The translations under genes were made by a program, and so were the position numbers. Below are positions 12,295 to 24,335 of a DNA stretch of 64,000 bases, in pieces. Numbering within the stretch: position 1 is the first letter of the stretch; each line of letters starts with the position of its first letter. The DNA is taken from positions 6,574,389 through 6,638,388 of the forward strand of contig NC_035174.2 of assembly GCF_001659605.2 (NCBI RefSeq), in the 5' to 3' direction. The notes below the pieces were generated by a model. It was not told the DNA's origin. It did no database searches and saw only the letters and a list, made by a program, of their open reading frames with translations. Origin of the DNA: Manihot esculenta. Its lineage: Eukaryota > Streptophyta > Magnoliopsida > Malpighiales > Euphorbiaceae.

Positions 12295-14140
12295 ATAAAA
12301 TTTTTGTTTTATATTAATTTTCATAATTATTTAATATTTAAATGTATTATTTTAATAATATTTATTTCAAAAGTTTGGTTTTTTAAATTAAAAATTTTAA
12401 TTAATTCTTAATTAATTTAAATGTTGAATTTATTAATAATTAAAAAATATAAAAATTTATTAAATCTGTGAGTTCAAGTAATAATCTATTTCTATTTTTT
12501 ATATATTTATGTTTGATATATTATACATTATTATTCTCATGAGATTTATTATTAATAATATTATTAAATTTTTATTCATTGAGTTTTTAATAAATAAAAC
12601 TCATGATGTTATTAAACTAATTAAATAAAAATAATAAATTTTTAAATAAATTAAAAGAAAACTCTTTTAAGTGAAATATATTATAATTTATTAGTTAATT
12701 TATTTATATTAATTTAAAATAATAATTCAATTTTATCTAAAATGTCTAATGATATATTTTAATTTTTTTAAAAAATTTAATTCGTATAATTTATTAATTT
12801 TAAATTTAATATTATGAAATATATTTTTAATATATTCTCAATTGTAATATAGCTATATTACAAAATAAACTTAAATCTTCTTTTTTATTTCCTTTTATTT
12901 TTTAATATTAATTTATTTAGATACTTCTTATTTTAAATATTTATAATATTCATTAATTAAATTTCAGATTATTATTTTAATTTATACTTTAAAATATGAA
13001 TTTTTATTATAATATTTTTTAATATTTATCTAATATTTAAACATATTATCTTAATAATTCTTATTTTAAAATTAATCTAATTGTATTTCAATCAATTTAG
13101 GTATTTTTTTAGATTTTCTTAGTAAGATTAATTTAAATAATAAAAATATTCTTTAATATATACCTTTGTTTAAAAATTTTATTCTTATTGTATTTTTATA
13201 TTTTCTTTAAATTTTTCTTCATAACTATAAAATTAATTTAAATAATAAAATTATTATTTATTCTAAAAAATTAAATTTTAAATAATAATATTATCGATTA
13301 TAAAGTAATTAAAGCCTATTATAAATGAATAAAAGCCCTAAAAGTATTATTAATAATTTTAATATTTTCTCTCGTTTCACTTTTATATATATATATAATA
13401 TAGAGTAAATATATATTAATATATAATTAATTATTGTATTAAAAAAATTATTTAATAAATATAATTTTCTTTTATAATGAAATAAAATATATACTTACAC
13501 TATATATGATAGTATTAAATCGCAAATTAATTTTTTAAAATTATGTCTCAATAAAATTTAATTAATTATATATATAATGATTAGTTTACTTACTAATAAA
13601 ATTTAAATTTAAAAAAGACATTAATCTAATAAATTTAAAATTTAATTTTTAATTTTTTAATTATTAACTAATCAAAAATAAAAATAAATATATTATTTTC
13701 ATATTCAACTAAAAATAATTTAGAAAATCTCGTTATTCTTCTCTTTCAATTATAATATATATTTTATAATTTCATTCAACAATAATATATTAAATATATA
13801 AAAAAATAAATATAAAATTAACTCAATTAATTTTTAATTTATTATTTATACATAATAAACTAATTTATGGTAACAAAATTTATAAAAATATATAAAAAAA
13901 TCATGAAAAAATAATAAAAGAAAATATAATATTATATATTAGAATTATTTTTTTTCCTTAAACTATTTTTTATATAAGTATTGTTTAAAGGGATAGTAAC
14001 TGCTACTTTTGTATAAGATCTCCGACTTATAATTTATAGAGATGCAATTTTATTATATTGATTAATCACAAATTAAATGGTATTTATATACAAAGTGAGA
14101 TAAAGACTAATTTTTCATTTCATTAAAAATTTAAAATGTC
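12295..14140. other. Extremely AT-rich gene-free block, right part
   Basis: Continuation of the AT-rich landscape up to the truncated 5' end of the LINE. Runs of A, T and TA dinucleotides dominate. I see no gene, RNA or element terminus. Confidence 0.7.
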
Positions 14141-14154
14141 CCAATATCCCAGCA

Positions 14155-14286
14155 GCTAATGGAGATGGTAATCAGGATATGAATATTGACGATGATGCGA
14201 TGATAATTGTTGCTAAGACTTCCTTGAATGAATTTCAGAATAGTGGTTTAATTGGTAAGATGCCTTCTAATGAGGGGTCTTACTAG
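14155..14286 (+). pseudogene. Remnant of LINE upstream open frame
   Basis: Forty-four codons ending in TAG at 14284-14286, acidic and Asn-rich, in the same frame as the following endonuclease/RT frame and separated from its first ATG (14320) by 33 bases. It may be the tail of ORF1 or of a single long polyprotein. Too short to assign a domain. Confidence 0.4.
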
Positions 14287-14319
14287 ATTTTTCGTTCTAT
14301 TATAGGTTCAGTCATCCTC

Positions 14320-17103
14320 ATGGCTTTCTTTTCTCTCTTATTTTTAATGATTATTGGAGTTTGGAATTGTCAGGGTGATGCTTCTTCTAATTTTCTGAGA
14401 GCTTTTAAGGAATACAATCGTATCTATAAGCCTCAGATTTTTTGTTTGGTTGAACCTCAAATTTCTGGCCATTCAGCTGATAATGTTTGTAAACAGCTAG
14501 GTTATGATAATTGGGTTCGTGTCGAGACTTTTGATTTCAGTGGAGGCATTTGGATTTTATGGTCAGAAATATTTTTTAAGTTAACGCTTGTGTCGACAGA
14601 TCCGCAATTTATTACATGCAATGTGTTACTTGATAATGGGGACTCGTGGTTAGTGAGTTTTGTGTATGTCAGCCCTGACATTAGTTTACGAAGACGTTTG
14701 TGGCATTCGGTTCTGGGTTTCAATGGAAGTGAGAAAAGTTGGTTACTGTTGAGAGATTTCAATTCTTTTACAAGCAAGAATGAACAAACCGGCTATGTTA
14801 ATGTTCACAGTATTGGGGCTAGTGATTTTCGGCAATGGATTTTTGATAACTCACTCATTGATTTGGGTTTTGAAGGTACCCCTTTTACTTGGAGTAAGGG
14901 TGGTATTAATTCTTCTTATAAAGCTGCTCGATTAGACCGTTGCTTGTGTACTGAGATTTGGCGCATGACATTTTCTAGAGCTACAATTATTCATGCTCCA
15001 AAGTTGCATTCTAATCATTGTCCTATTTTTATGAATTGCTTTGGAGTTACAAATTCTTCTGTTCGTCGTTTTCATTTTCAAGCAGCTTGGACAGGTCACA
15101 AAGATTTTGTTGATGTTGTTTCCCATGGTTGGAAGCAAAATACTTCTTTATTTGATAATTTGAAATCAACCAAAGACTCATTAAGCCAATGGAACCGATC
15201 TGAGTTTGGGAATATTTTTCATAATAAGCAGAGGTTGATCCGTCGAATTGATGGTGTTCAAAAAAGCTTAGCTATCCGGCGAACGAGAGGTTTAGTGAAG
15301 CTGAAATTTAATCTGAGACGACAGCTTGAAGATGTTTTGAAGCAGGAAGAATTATACTGGTTTCAACAATCTAGAGAGGAATGGATTGTTTCTGGTGAGA
15401 GAAATTCAAGGTTTTATCATCTTTCTACTGTGATTAAACGCAAGAAGCAGCAAATTCTCAAGCTGAGAAATGGGAACAATGTGTGGATTGAAGATTCTAG
15501 TCAACTTAAAGAGTTTGCTAGCGGTTACTATCAGGAGCTGTATTCGAAAGATTTGGTGGCTGACTGCAGCCATTTTGTTAGACCTGATGGGCCTGCTCTT
15601 TCTTCTTCTCAACGGTTGCTTCTGGATCGTCCTTTTTCTCATGATGAAGTATATGATGCTTTGCGCCTTATGTCTCCTTACAAGGCTCCAGGACCCGATG
15701 GTCTACAAGCAGTTTTCTTTCAGAAATCTTAGTCTGCGATAGGTTCACAGGTTTCAGCATTTATTATTGAGGTCTTGGGTGGGAGGGAGTTTCCAGAGGA
15801 AGTTAATGAAACAGTGCTGACTCTTATTCCTAAAATTGCTTGTCCAGAATTTATTTCTCAGTTCAGACCAATTAGCTTATGTAACATGATCTATAAGCTT
15901 GTTACAAAAGTGTTGATTAACAGATTAAAAGATGTTTTGAGCTCTCTCATTGGATTGGAACAAAGTAGCTTCGTTCATGGCCGACAAATTATTGATAACA
16001 TTGTGGTGTTTCAAGAAGTTTTGCACACTATGAGAACGTCTAAGCGATCAGGGGGTTTTATGGCGATTAAAATTGATCTTGAAAAGGCTTATGATAGACT
16101 AGATTGAGATTTTATTCAGTGGGTGCTGGGTTCTTACCACTTTTCCGATGCTTGGATTTCTAATATTATGAATTGTGTTAGAACATCTTCTATGTCAGTG
16201 TTATGGAATGGTGAGAAGTTAGAATCTTTTAAACCGACTCGTGGTGTGCGACAAGGCGATCCAATGTCTTCATATCTTTTTGTTATGTGTATTGAACAAC
16301 TTTCGAGAATGTTTAAACAGCTTGTTCGTCAAGGCAGATGGAAGCCGATTCCTATCTCGAGTAATGGTCCGATGATTTCTCATCTTATGTTCGCGGATGA
16401 TATGGTTTTGTTCGCAGAAGCTTCTGTGGAACAGTTGGATTTGATTTTATCATGTTTGGATGACTTTGCTAAGGCTTCCGGGCAGAAAGTGAATTTAGCT
16501 AAGTCCTCTCTTTATTTGTCGCCTTTTGTTGATAGTGATTTGGTGTCACTTTTGTCTTCAAGGTCAGGTATTCCTTTGGCTGCTGATTTGGAAAAATACT
16601 TGGGTGTGCCATCTATTCATGGGAGGATTTCAGTCTCGACATATAGTAGTATTTTGGATAAAATGAGAGGCAGACTTGATGGCTGGAAGGCGAGAGCTCT
16701 ATCAAAAGCTGGACGACTAACGTTAGTTCAATCAGTTCTTAATGCTATTCCTGTTTTTGTGATGCAGAGTGCTCTTTTACCGGTATCGCTTTGCAATGAA
16801 ATAGAGAAAATATGCAGGAACTTTATTTGGCATGGGAAGGATATGAAGCCAGCTGTACATCTGATTAATTGGGATACAATGTCCTTGCCGAAGCGGTTAG
16901 GTGGTCTTGGCATAAAAAATATGCGACAAATGAATCAGGCTCTATTAGGGAAGTTGTGTTGGCGAGCTTACAAGAATCCGCAAGCTTTGTGGGTTAGGTG
17001 CCTTTTCAATAAATATGAGTCGGGTTTTGTTCATTGGGAAGTCGCTAAGCGAGCTAATAGTTCAGTCAATTGGAAATCTTTTTGTTATGGTTTGGAGCTA
17101 CTT
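14320..17103 (+). pseudogene. LINE ORF2, N-terminal part: endonuclease and reverse transcriptase
   Basis: One frame with two internal stops, TAG 15730-15732 and TGA 16105-16107. The apurinic-like endonuclease (about 14350-15050) keeps its order of motifs: GVWNCQG, the VEPQ site, SFVYVSP, then LLRDFN, TWSKGG, RLDRCL and SNHCPI. Two of these are altered at key places: Arg where the family has Gly before DFN (14752-14754), and Asn where the family has the catalytic Asp of SDH (15013-15015). The reverse transcriptase (about 15660-16700) has the PYKAPGPDG entry, QFRPISLCN, KIDLEKAYDRLD and the FADD active site at 16390-16401. The frame is broken at 17103 by Gypsy A. The copy cannot make a full active protein. 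Confidence 0.9.
17099..17103 (+). repeat. Target-site duplication of Gypsy A, left copy (TACTT)
   Basis: TACTT directly before the LTR start matches TACTT at 43139-43143 directly after the 3' LTR. A 5-bp duplication is the Ty3/gypsy norm, and it fixes the insertion inside LINE ORF2. Confidence 0.95.
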
Positions 17104-17281
17104 TGTAATAACCGGCTAGACTCCGGTATCGGAATTCCTACCGTCCGGTGGAATCTCGGATGTCGGAGACCTCTAGAAGGGTAAAACCATGTTTTCATAA
17201 AATGTTTTAATGTATTTGATGCTTTTAAGTAAAAAGAAAAATGAGTTTTTGCATGAAAACAACCTTGGAGGAAAACCCAGG

Positions 17282-18190
17282 TTCGGCCGCCGAACCTCAA
17301 GTTCGGCCGCCGAACATGCGGGCATTTCGGGTGTGCCTTAGGCCCCCGAAGGCATAAGTGAGGAAGTTCAGGTTCGGCCGCCGAACATGGCATGCATGCG
17401 GAGGCACGTTCGGACCCCGAACGTGGCCTGGCCAGCCACTATAAAAGGGTCCCTTAGCCGAAAACGGGCGAGCTTTTCTCCCCATTGTCGGCCAAGGTGA
17501 GTTCTCCGCCGTCCCTCACCAATCTTGAGTCCTTTCCTTCAGATCTTTCAAGATTTTCACAAATTTTTGCTTTGTTTTGAAGATTTTTAAGTTTTGAGCA
17601 AGTTTTGAGCTTGGAGACCCAAGAAAGTTGTAAATCTCCCATCTCCAAGACTAGGTCGTCTCTCTCTCGATCTTCAAGAGGTAAGAGCCGATCTTAAGCT
17701 CATTGCCTGTTTTAAGTAAGTTTTATGAAGATCTATGGGGTAGAATGCATGTTTAGCTCATAGTTAGGTTTTTGAGTTTATGTTGTATTTTTGAGCAATG
17801 TGGCTTGCAAATGCATGTTTGATGTGTTGTAGATGGGATTTTAGATAGTTTAAAGCCCCTAGGAGCTTGTATGCTTGTGTATGTGTGTTGTAGAATAGGT
17901 TTGTGCATGTTTGGAAAGTTTTGGAGGCGTATGTGCATAGAAGAGCTGAGTTTCTGCCACTAAGGGAGAAACCAGGTTCGGCAGCCGAAGGAACTTTCGG
18001 CTGCCGAACATGCTTGTGGAGGCAGCCTTCGGCTGCCGAAGCCTGCCTCCGAAAGGAGACTTTCGTCTCTGTTTGGGTGTTTCGGCCGCCGAAAGTGCCG
18101 CCGAACATGCATGAGTTTCGCCTCTGTCTGGGAGTTTCGGCCGCCGAACCTGCCTGACTTTCGGCTCTAGAGGGACTTTCGGCCGCCGAA
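17282..18190. repeat. Palindrome array TTCGGC-N-GCCGAA in Gypsy A LTR
   Basis: Perfect 13-bp copies begin at 17282, 17302, 17373, 17978, 17997, 18029, 18081, 18136 and 18178; the central base is C, A or T. Three lie upstream of the TATA box and six downstream. Degenerate versions lie between (for example 17409). With central C the site contains GCCGCC, the core of the plant GCC box bound by ERF factors. Function is not shown by sequence alone. Confidence 0.85.
17440..17447 (+). promoter_or_regulatory. TATA box of Gypsy A 5' LTR
   Basis: TATAAAAG inside the block CCAGCCACTATAAAAGGGTC, which is conserved in all four LTR copies in this window (also 41104-41111, and inverted at 26175-26182 and 33726-33733). 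It marks the U3/R region; the start site should lie about 30 bases downstream. Confidence 0.75.
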
Positions 18191-18637
18191 CCTGCCGCCG
18201 AAAGTGCCCTGTCCAGCCCTCTTTTGCATGATTTTCTATGATTGTTTCATGATGTTCTAGGGGGTTTTTGGGGGATGTTTTTAGAGTTATGTTCTAGTTG
18301 TTTGGTCCCTCATTTGAGTCCACCTGTGTAGGTTCGGACCCGAGGAACCGAGGACCCTAGCAGTGAGTTCAACTGCTTCTGAGTCAGTAGAGCTTCAGCC
18401 AGAGGTGAGTGGAATAACTCTTATGCTTTTAAATAAATAAACCAGTTTTAGCATGATTCACGCATCATAATAAACCAGTTTTAGCATGATTCACGCATCA
18501 TGAATGCCATGAGATATAATAGGGTGCTTGCATTAGAACTCACGAATATGTTGCATTGCATAATATGTTGATGATGCGGATGAATGTTGAATGATCCTTT
18601 AGTCCTCCTATGTTATGATATGATGATGATACGGTAC

Positions 18638-18880
18638 GAAAGACCAGTGAGGCCCATTCTATGCCCTTGGCACCATGTAAGAGAAAGACCAGTGAGGCCC
18701 ATTCTACGCCCCTGGCACAGTTGGAATGTTATGTTATGCTATGTTGTGATTATGTAAGAGAAAGACCAGTGAGGCCCATTCTACGCCCCTGGCACAGTTG
18801 GAATGTTATGTTATGCTATGTTGTGATTATGTAAGAGAAAGACCAGTGAGGCCCATTCTACGCCCCTGGCACAGTTAGAC
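18638..18880 (+). repeat. 77-bp tandem repeat in Gypsy A 5' LTR
   Basis: GAAAGACCAGTGAGGCCCAT recurs at 18638, 18683, 18760 and 18837, that is spacings of 45, 77 and 77. Each unit has a TGTTATGTTATGCTATGTTG spacer. The 3' LTR has the same array at about 42260-42500. Regular spacing superficially resembles a CRISPR, but the spacers are near-identical, so it is a simple tandem repeat. Confidence 0.85.
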
Positions 18881-19518
18881 CATGTAGAGGACTATTGGTG
18901 ACAAATTCATCCTTGATGTGATTAGCTGTGATGTGATGCATCTCATGTTATCATATATTTTAAATGTTTTATTATTCTGCTCACTGGGCTCTCGTAGCTC
19001 ACCCCTCTCCCTTAACCCCCAGGCTTGCAGGTACAGGGTAGACCAAGAGGTCAGCAAGAGTAATGTAGTCTTGTGTATGTAATAGCTAGAATATGGACAT
19101 GACAAATTGTATAATGATGTAGAGTTGTGAATAGTTATGTAATGTAATGACATTGAGGATTAGAGATTGTGCTTGACCCTATGTGTATGGTATCCCTTTT
19201 AATACATGATCTTAGATGCTTTGTAATGCTTATGTAAACCAACTCAACACATGTTATGCCACCCATTGGGGGCATTGATGAGGTCCCACAGAGGGGCCAA
19301 TGTTTATGATTATGTTTATGTTCAGCGCATGCACAGGTTGAGTTGGTGTATGAGAGAATGAATGAAAGAAAAGTTTTAATTTTTATGTATATTGTTGATC
19401 ATGAATGGGATTAATCAGGTTCACAGGATGCATGTTAGGCTTGCTACGGGTCTCGGCGGCCTTAAGCCGACCTGGATCCTAGCGCCGGTAGCGGTCCGAT
19501 TTTCGGGTCGTTACAGAA

Positions 19519-19531
19519 TGGTATCAGAGCC
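19519..19531 (+). promoter_or_regulatory. Primer binding site of Gypsy A (initiator tRNA-Met type)
   Basis: TGGTATCAGAGCC, three bases after the LTR end, complementary to the 3' end of plant initiator tRNA-Met. The same site and spacing occur in Gypsy B. Confidence 0.92.
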
Positions 19532-19776
19532 CTAGGTTCATATGGTCAGACCTAGAGTGTCGGGCTCATAGATGTTATAGAAGGTCAAGCACAATAGGAA
19601 GATCATATCCACTAGGATAGGATGTGGAGTCCTGTCTTGCATGACGATGTGAAATGCCATGATTATATGCATGTGCATTAATGATATGTGATGTATGTGA
19701 TGAGGGTTCATGTGTGCCCACATGAACCATATGATGCTAATGTTTGCTTGTTATGTGCTGCCTTTCAGAAAACAGG

Positions 19777-21345
19777 ATGAGGGGAATTCGTCAATCAGCA
19801 AGATTGACTGGAGTGCCACCTGAGGATGAGGGCATGAGTGCCCATCCTCCTACATTGCCTAGGGCAATGTCTAGTAGGTCTAACAGAGAAAGAGCAGTAA
19901 GAGACCCTAGAAGGTCTCTGGATCTGGGTAGGAGAAAATCAGTGAGGGGAACAGTTCAGGGAGGAATGTCTGAAGACATGGGGGATGATATGGATGTAGA
20001 GCAGATAAGGGATGGCAGTCTGGGAGTTAGCATGTCAGAAGAGGGAATGGGAGAGTCCCAAGGAGGCACTCAGGCCTCGGGATTTGTTCAGCCACCCCAC
20101 TACCCACACTTCTCACAAAATCCCGGGTATTCGATGGGAGGTACATCGGATTACCCTAGCTTCACCCCTTATCCCACACAGATGCCATACCCACCCTACT
20201 ACCCACCATATTCACAATACCCAATGTATCCACCCCCACCTTATTATCCAAATCCAGCAAACCCTACCTCAGAAAATGTTGCACCACCTCCGCCACCTAC
20301 AGAACCAGCAACCCCAATTACTCAACCTTCTAGACCTAGCTCAGCCAGTGGGAGCAAGGTCAAGATGACCGATTACATGAAACTGGGTGCTCCTCAGTAT
20401 GAAAAAGGGGATGGCCCATTTGTGTATCTTGAAAGGGTTAAGGTGATCACATATGAGATTGGGGCTGATGACAGTAGAGCCATTCAGATGGCTGGGTTCA
20501 CGCTTAAGTGCAAGAAGGCACGAGAGTGGTTCAAGAATTATGTGAACCCGAGAGTGGACAGCATGTCTTGGGAAGAGTTTGCAAATGAGTTTGCAGGATG
20601 GGCTTTCCCAGATAGTTCAAGGGAGCTGAAGATGATAGAGTTTGAACAGTTGAGGCAGACTGATGAGATGAGTGTAGAGGAGTTCACAGACAGATTCTTG
20701 GAGCTGTTGCCATTTGCAGGGCAAAATCTTGACTCAGACCAGAAAAGGTCAAGGAGGTATATCATGAAACTCCACTCCAGATATTCCTCCTTGATCCAGT
20801 CAGCAGATAGGGAGAGCTTCCATGCCATAGTGGATATGGCCCGGAAAATGGAGGCCAGTGCCATCGTTCAGGGGACAGTTAAGCAGTCAGTGGCACAGCC
20901 TTCTGGTTCTAAGACCCCAGGCTCTTCTTCTTATAGTGCAGCAGCTTCAGGCAGCAAGAGGTGGAGCAGTACCACCAAGAAGTCGAAGAAGAACAAGTTT
21001 TGGAACAAGGTCAAGTCCAGTCTGGGACTAGGGAGTGGCTCAAGCTCTGGTGCGGATAATGCAGTTTGTGCAAAGTGTAGTAGGCCACACAGGGGAGTTT
21101 GCCGGGCTGGGACAGCAGCCTGTTTCAGATGCGGGCAGGAGGGACACATGGCTCGGGAGTGTCCTAGGGCAGCTTTTGGAACACAGTCTCAGCAGACAGC
21201 TTCTGGCAGTGTGGCTCAGCCAGCAGCTCCAGCCACGACTCAGGCCAGTGGCAGAGGTAGAGGGAGAGGAGCAACCTCTTCTTCAGCGGGTTTCAGAGGT
21301 GAAGGTCCATCAGCTCCAGCGCGGATCTTCACGATGACTCAGTAG
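19777..21345 (+). pseudogene. Gypsy A Gag region
   Basis: Capsid/nucleocapsid part of the polyprotein, starting at ATG 19777 (MRGIRQSARLTG), the start also used in Gypsy B. It has a Pro/Tyr-rich N-terminal region, a retrotransposon Gag core ([46 protein letters not shown]) and a CCHC knuckle [15 protein letters not shown] near 21120-21165. It ends at a TAG (21343-21345) where Gypsy B reads CAG and continues into protease, so this stop is a mutation, not a natural gag/pol boundary. Upstream in-frame codons from 19744 begin with TTG and are not a likely start. Confidence 0.88.
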
Positions 21346-24335
21346 GAGGCAGATGCATCTAATACCGTGGTGGCAGGTAACTTAGTCATTGGTTGTTCAG
21401 ATGTGTATGCCTTGATGGACCCTGGTGCATCTCATTCTTTTATTGCTCCGAGAGCCGTCGAGAGGTTGGGTCTGATGATCTCTGGGTTAGAGTGTCCTCT
21501 CCGGGTCAGTGGACCCAAGTGTGATCCATCAGTGGCAGAGTCAGTCTGCCAGTGCAGTCCAGTCTTTGTTGAGAGAAGATGCCTTTCCGCCGACCTTGTG
21601 GTTCTAGACTTGACAGATTTTGACGTCATTCTAGGGATGGACTGGTTATCTACCCATGGTGCTACCTTGGACTGCAGGGACAAGGTAGTCAGGTTCAGAG
21701 GTCAGGATGGGTCAGAGGTTGTCTTCAGGGGAGACAGGAGGGGTACACCTAGAGGTCTGATATCAGCTCTTCAGGCTCGTAGGTTGCTTAGGAAGGGATG
21801 TCAGGGGTATTTGGCTTATGTGAGAGAGCTTAGCAGTAAGGTTAGAGAGCCCGCCTAGGTGCCAGTGGTTAGAGAGTTTCTAGACGTCTTCCCAGACGAG
21901 CTGCCAGGTTTACCACCTGCTAGGAGATAGAGTTCGAGATAGAACTGATGCCTGGAACCCGACCGATCTCTATCCCTCCCTACAGGATGGCTCCAGCCGA
22001 GTTGAAAGAATTGAAGGAACAGTTGCAAGAGCTGGTAGAAAAGGGCTTCATCCTACCGAGCACCTCACCTTGGGGTGCACCAGTTTTGTTTGTGAGAAAG
22101 AAGGATGGATCCCTTAGGCTTTGTATCGACTACAGGCAGTTGAACAAAGTCACTACCAAGAATAAGTACCCGTTGCCTAGGATCGACGATCTATTTGACC
22201 AGCTAGCCGGAGCAGGTTGTTTCTCCAAAATAGATCTGAGATCGGGGTACCATCAGCTAAGGATAAGGGAAGAGGATGTGCCGAAGACAGCCTTCAGGAC
22301 CAGATATGGGCATTTTGAGTTCCTTGTAATGCCGTTCGGGTTAACCAACGCCCCCTGCAGCATTCATGGATCTCATGAACAGAGTGTTTAGCCAATACCT
22401 GGATCACTTTGTTATTGTCTTCATAAATGATATCTTAGTGTATTCTAGGAATGCAGAGGAGGATGCCCATCATCTGAGGTTGGTTCTGCAGACCTTGAGG
22501 GAACATGGCTTGTATGCCAAGTTCTCTAAGTGTGAGTTCTGGCTGAGGAGCATTTCATTCTTGGGGCATGTGGTGTCAGAAAATGGGATAGAAGTGGACC
22601 CCAAGAAGACAGAAACTGTGGCTAACTGGCCTAGGCCCACTTCAGTGATAGAAATCAAGAGTTTCTTGGATTTGGCAGGTTACTACAGGAGGTTCGTTCA
22701 GGACTTCTCGAAAATAGCAGCTCCTCTGACCAGACTAACTAGGAAGAATCAGAAGTTTGTGTGGACCGACCAGTGCGAAGAGAGTTTTGAAGAGCTTAAG
22801 AAGAGGTTGACTTCAGCACCAGTGTTAGCTCTGCCATCTAGTGATGAGGACTTTACAGTCTTCTGTGATGCGTCCCGTGTGGGACTGGGTTGTGTACTGA
22901 TGCAGAATGAGAGGGTGATTGCTTATGCTTCTAGGTAGCTGAAGAAGCATGAGTTGAATTACCCCACGCATGACCTAGAGATGGCAGTAGTAATCTTTGC
23001 ATTCAAGATGTGGAGGCACTACCTCTATGGGGTAAAATGTGAGATCTTTACAGATCATAAGAGCCTGCAGTACATCCTGAGTCAAAGAAATTTGAACTTG
23101 AGACAGAGAAGATGGGTAGAGCTGCTGAGTGATTATGATTGCAAGATTCAGTATCATCCGGGTAAGGCGAATGTCGTGGCAGATGCCCTAAGCCGGAAGT
23201 CACTAGGCAGTCTATCCCACATTACGGCAGAGAGGAGACCAGTGGTGAAGGAGTTTTACAAGCTCATTGATGAAGGTCTACAGTTGGAGTTGTCTGGTAC
23301 AGGTGCTTTAGTGGCCCAAATGAGAGTGACACCTGTGTTTCTGGAGCAAGTGGCTCAGAAACAGCATGAGGACCCAGAGTTAGTAAAGATTGCTAGGACT
23401 GTTCAGTCGGGCAAGGACAGTGAATTCAGATTTGACAGTAAGGGGATCCTCCGCTATGGGAGTCGATTGTGTGTACCAGATGACATAGGGCTAAAAGGAG
23501 ACATTATGAGGGAGGCTCATAATGCAAGATACAGCGTTCACCCCGGAGCCACCAAGATGTATCAAAATCTGAAGAAAGTTTATTGGTGGCCAGCGATGAA
23601 GAAAGAAGTGGCACAGTTTGTGTCAGCCTGCGAAGTGTGTCAGAGGGTGAAGCTGGAACATCAGAAGCCGGCTGGAATGCTTAACCCGCTACCTATTCCA
23701 GAGTGGAAATGGGAGAATATAGCTATGGACTTCGTAGTGGGGTTACCGGCGACGTCCAACAGATTGGACTCCATATGGGTGATTGTGGACAGACTCACCA
23801 AATCTGCTCACTTTATTCCTGTCAGGAGTGGGTATTCTGTGGACAAGTTGGCGCAGGTGTATGTGGATGAGATCGTCAGGCTGCATGGGGTTCCTGTTTC
23901 AATAGTGTCTGATAGAGGGTCCCAGTTCACCTCCAGGTTTTGGCGGAGTCTGCAGAATACCATGGGTACCAGGTTGGATTTCAGTACTGCCTTCCACCCC
24001 CAGACTGACGGACAGTCAGAAAGGACCATCCAGACTATCGAGGATATGCTTAGAATGTGTGTGCTAGATTTTGGCGGTTCTTGGAGGCAGCATCTACCCT
24101 TGGTGGAGTTTGCCTACAATAACAGCCATCATGCTAGCATCGAGATGGCTCCATATGAAGCTTTGTATGGGAGGAAGTGCAGATCACCTGTTTGCTGGGA
24201 AGAAGTTGGAGAAAAGGCCTTGGCAGGGCCTGAGCTAGTAGAGATTACCAGCAGGGTAGTACCCATAATCAAAGAAAGAGTCAAGACTGCTGCAAGCAGA
24301 CAGAAAAGTTATGCAGACATCCGCAAAAGACAGGT
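21346..24335 (+). pseudogene. Gypsy A protease, RT, RNase H, integrase (broken)
   Basis: Domains in order: protease [11 protein letters not shown] near 21412, RT near 21950-22430, RNase H ([10 protein letters not shown] near 22861), integrase zinc region (HPGATKMYQ to CEVCQRVK near 23540-23655) and the catalytic core ([24 protein letters not shown]). Compared with Gypsy B the frame is broken by TAG at 21856-21858, a 1-bp deletion near 21925, a 1-bp insertion near 22352 and TAG at 22936-22938. The RT box reads FINDIL in place of FIDDIL (AAT at 22426-22428), which removes a catalytic Asp. The piece ends at the CAGGT target site of Gypsy B. Confidence 0.92.
24331..24335 (+). repeat. Target-site duplication of Gypsy B, left copy (CAGGT)
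   Basis: CAGGT next to the LTR end, repeated at 34088-34092 on the other side. It is part of the Gypsy A integrase codons. Confidence 0.96.

Larger units (their letters stand above)
17104..19515 (+). repeat. 5' LTR of Gypsy A
   Basis: 2412 bp from TGTAATAACCGG to GGGTCGTTACA. It contains a TATA box at 17440-17447, nine perfect copies of TTCGGC-N-GCCGAA, a 77-bp tandem repeat (18638-18880) and a 33-bp direct duplication (about 18441-18502) absent from the 3' LTR. Small open frames inside it are not genes. Confidence 0.95.

Noticed and set aside
17903..18157. Arg/Ala/Glu-rich frames in LTRs (also 25402-25866, 26092-26403, 32953-33416, 41428-41917)
   Set aside because: Created by the GC-rich palindromes inside LTRs; the same frames recur in each LTR copy and have no known domain.
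18638..18880. CRISPR-like regular repeats in the LTR
   Set aside because: Units including spacers are nearly identical and lie inside a plant LTR; this is a 77-bp tandem repeat, and CRISPR arrays are prokaryotic.
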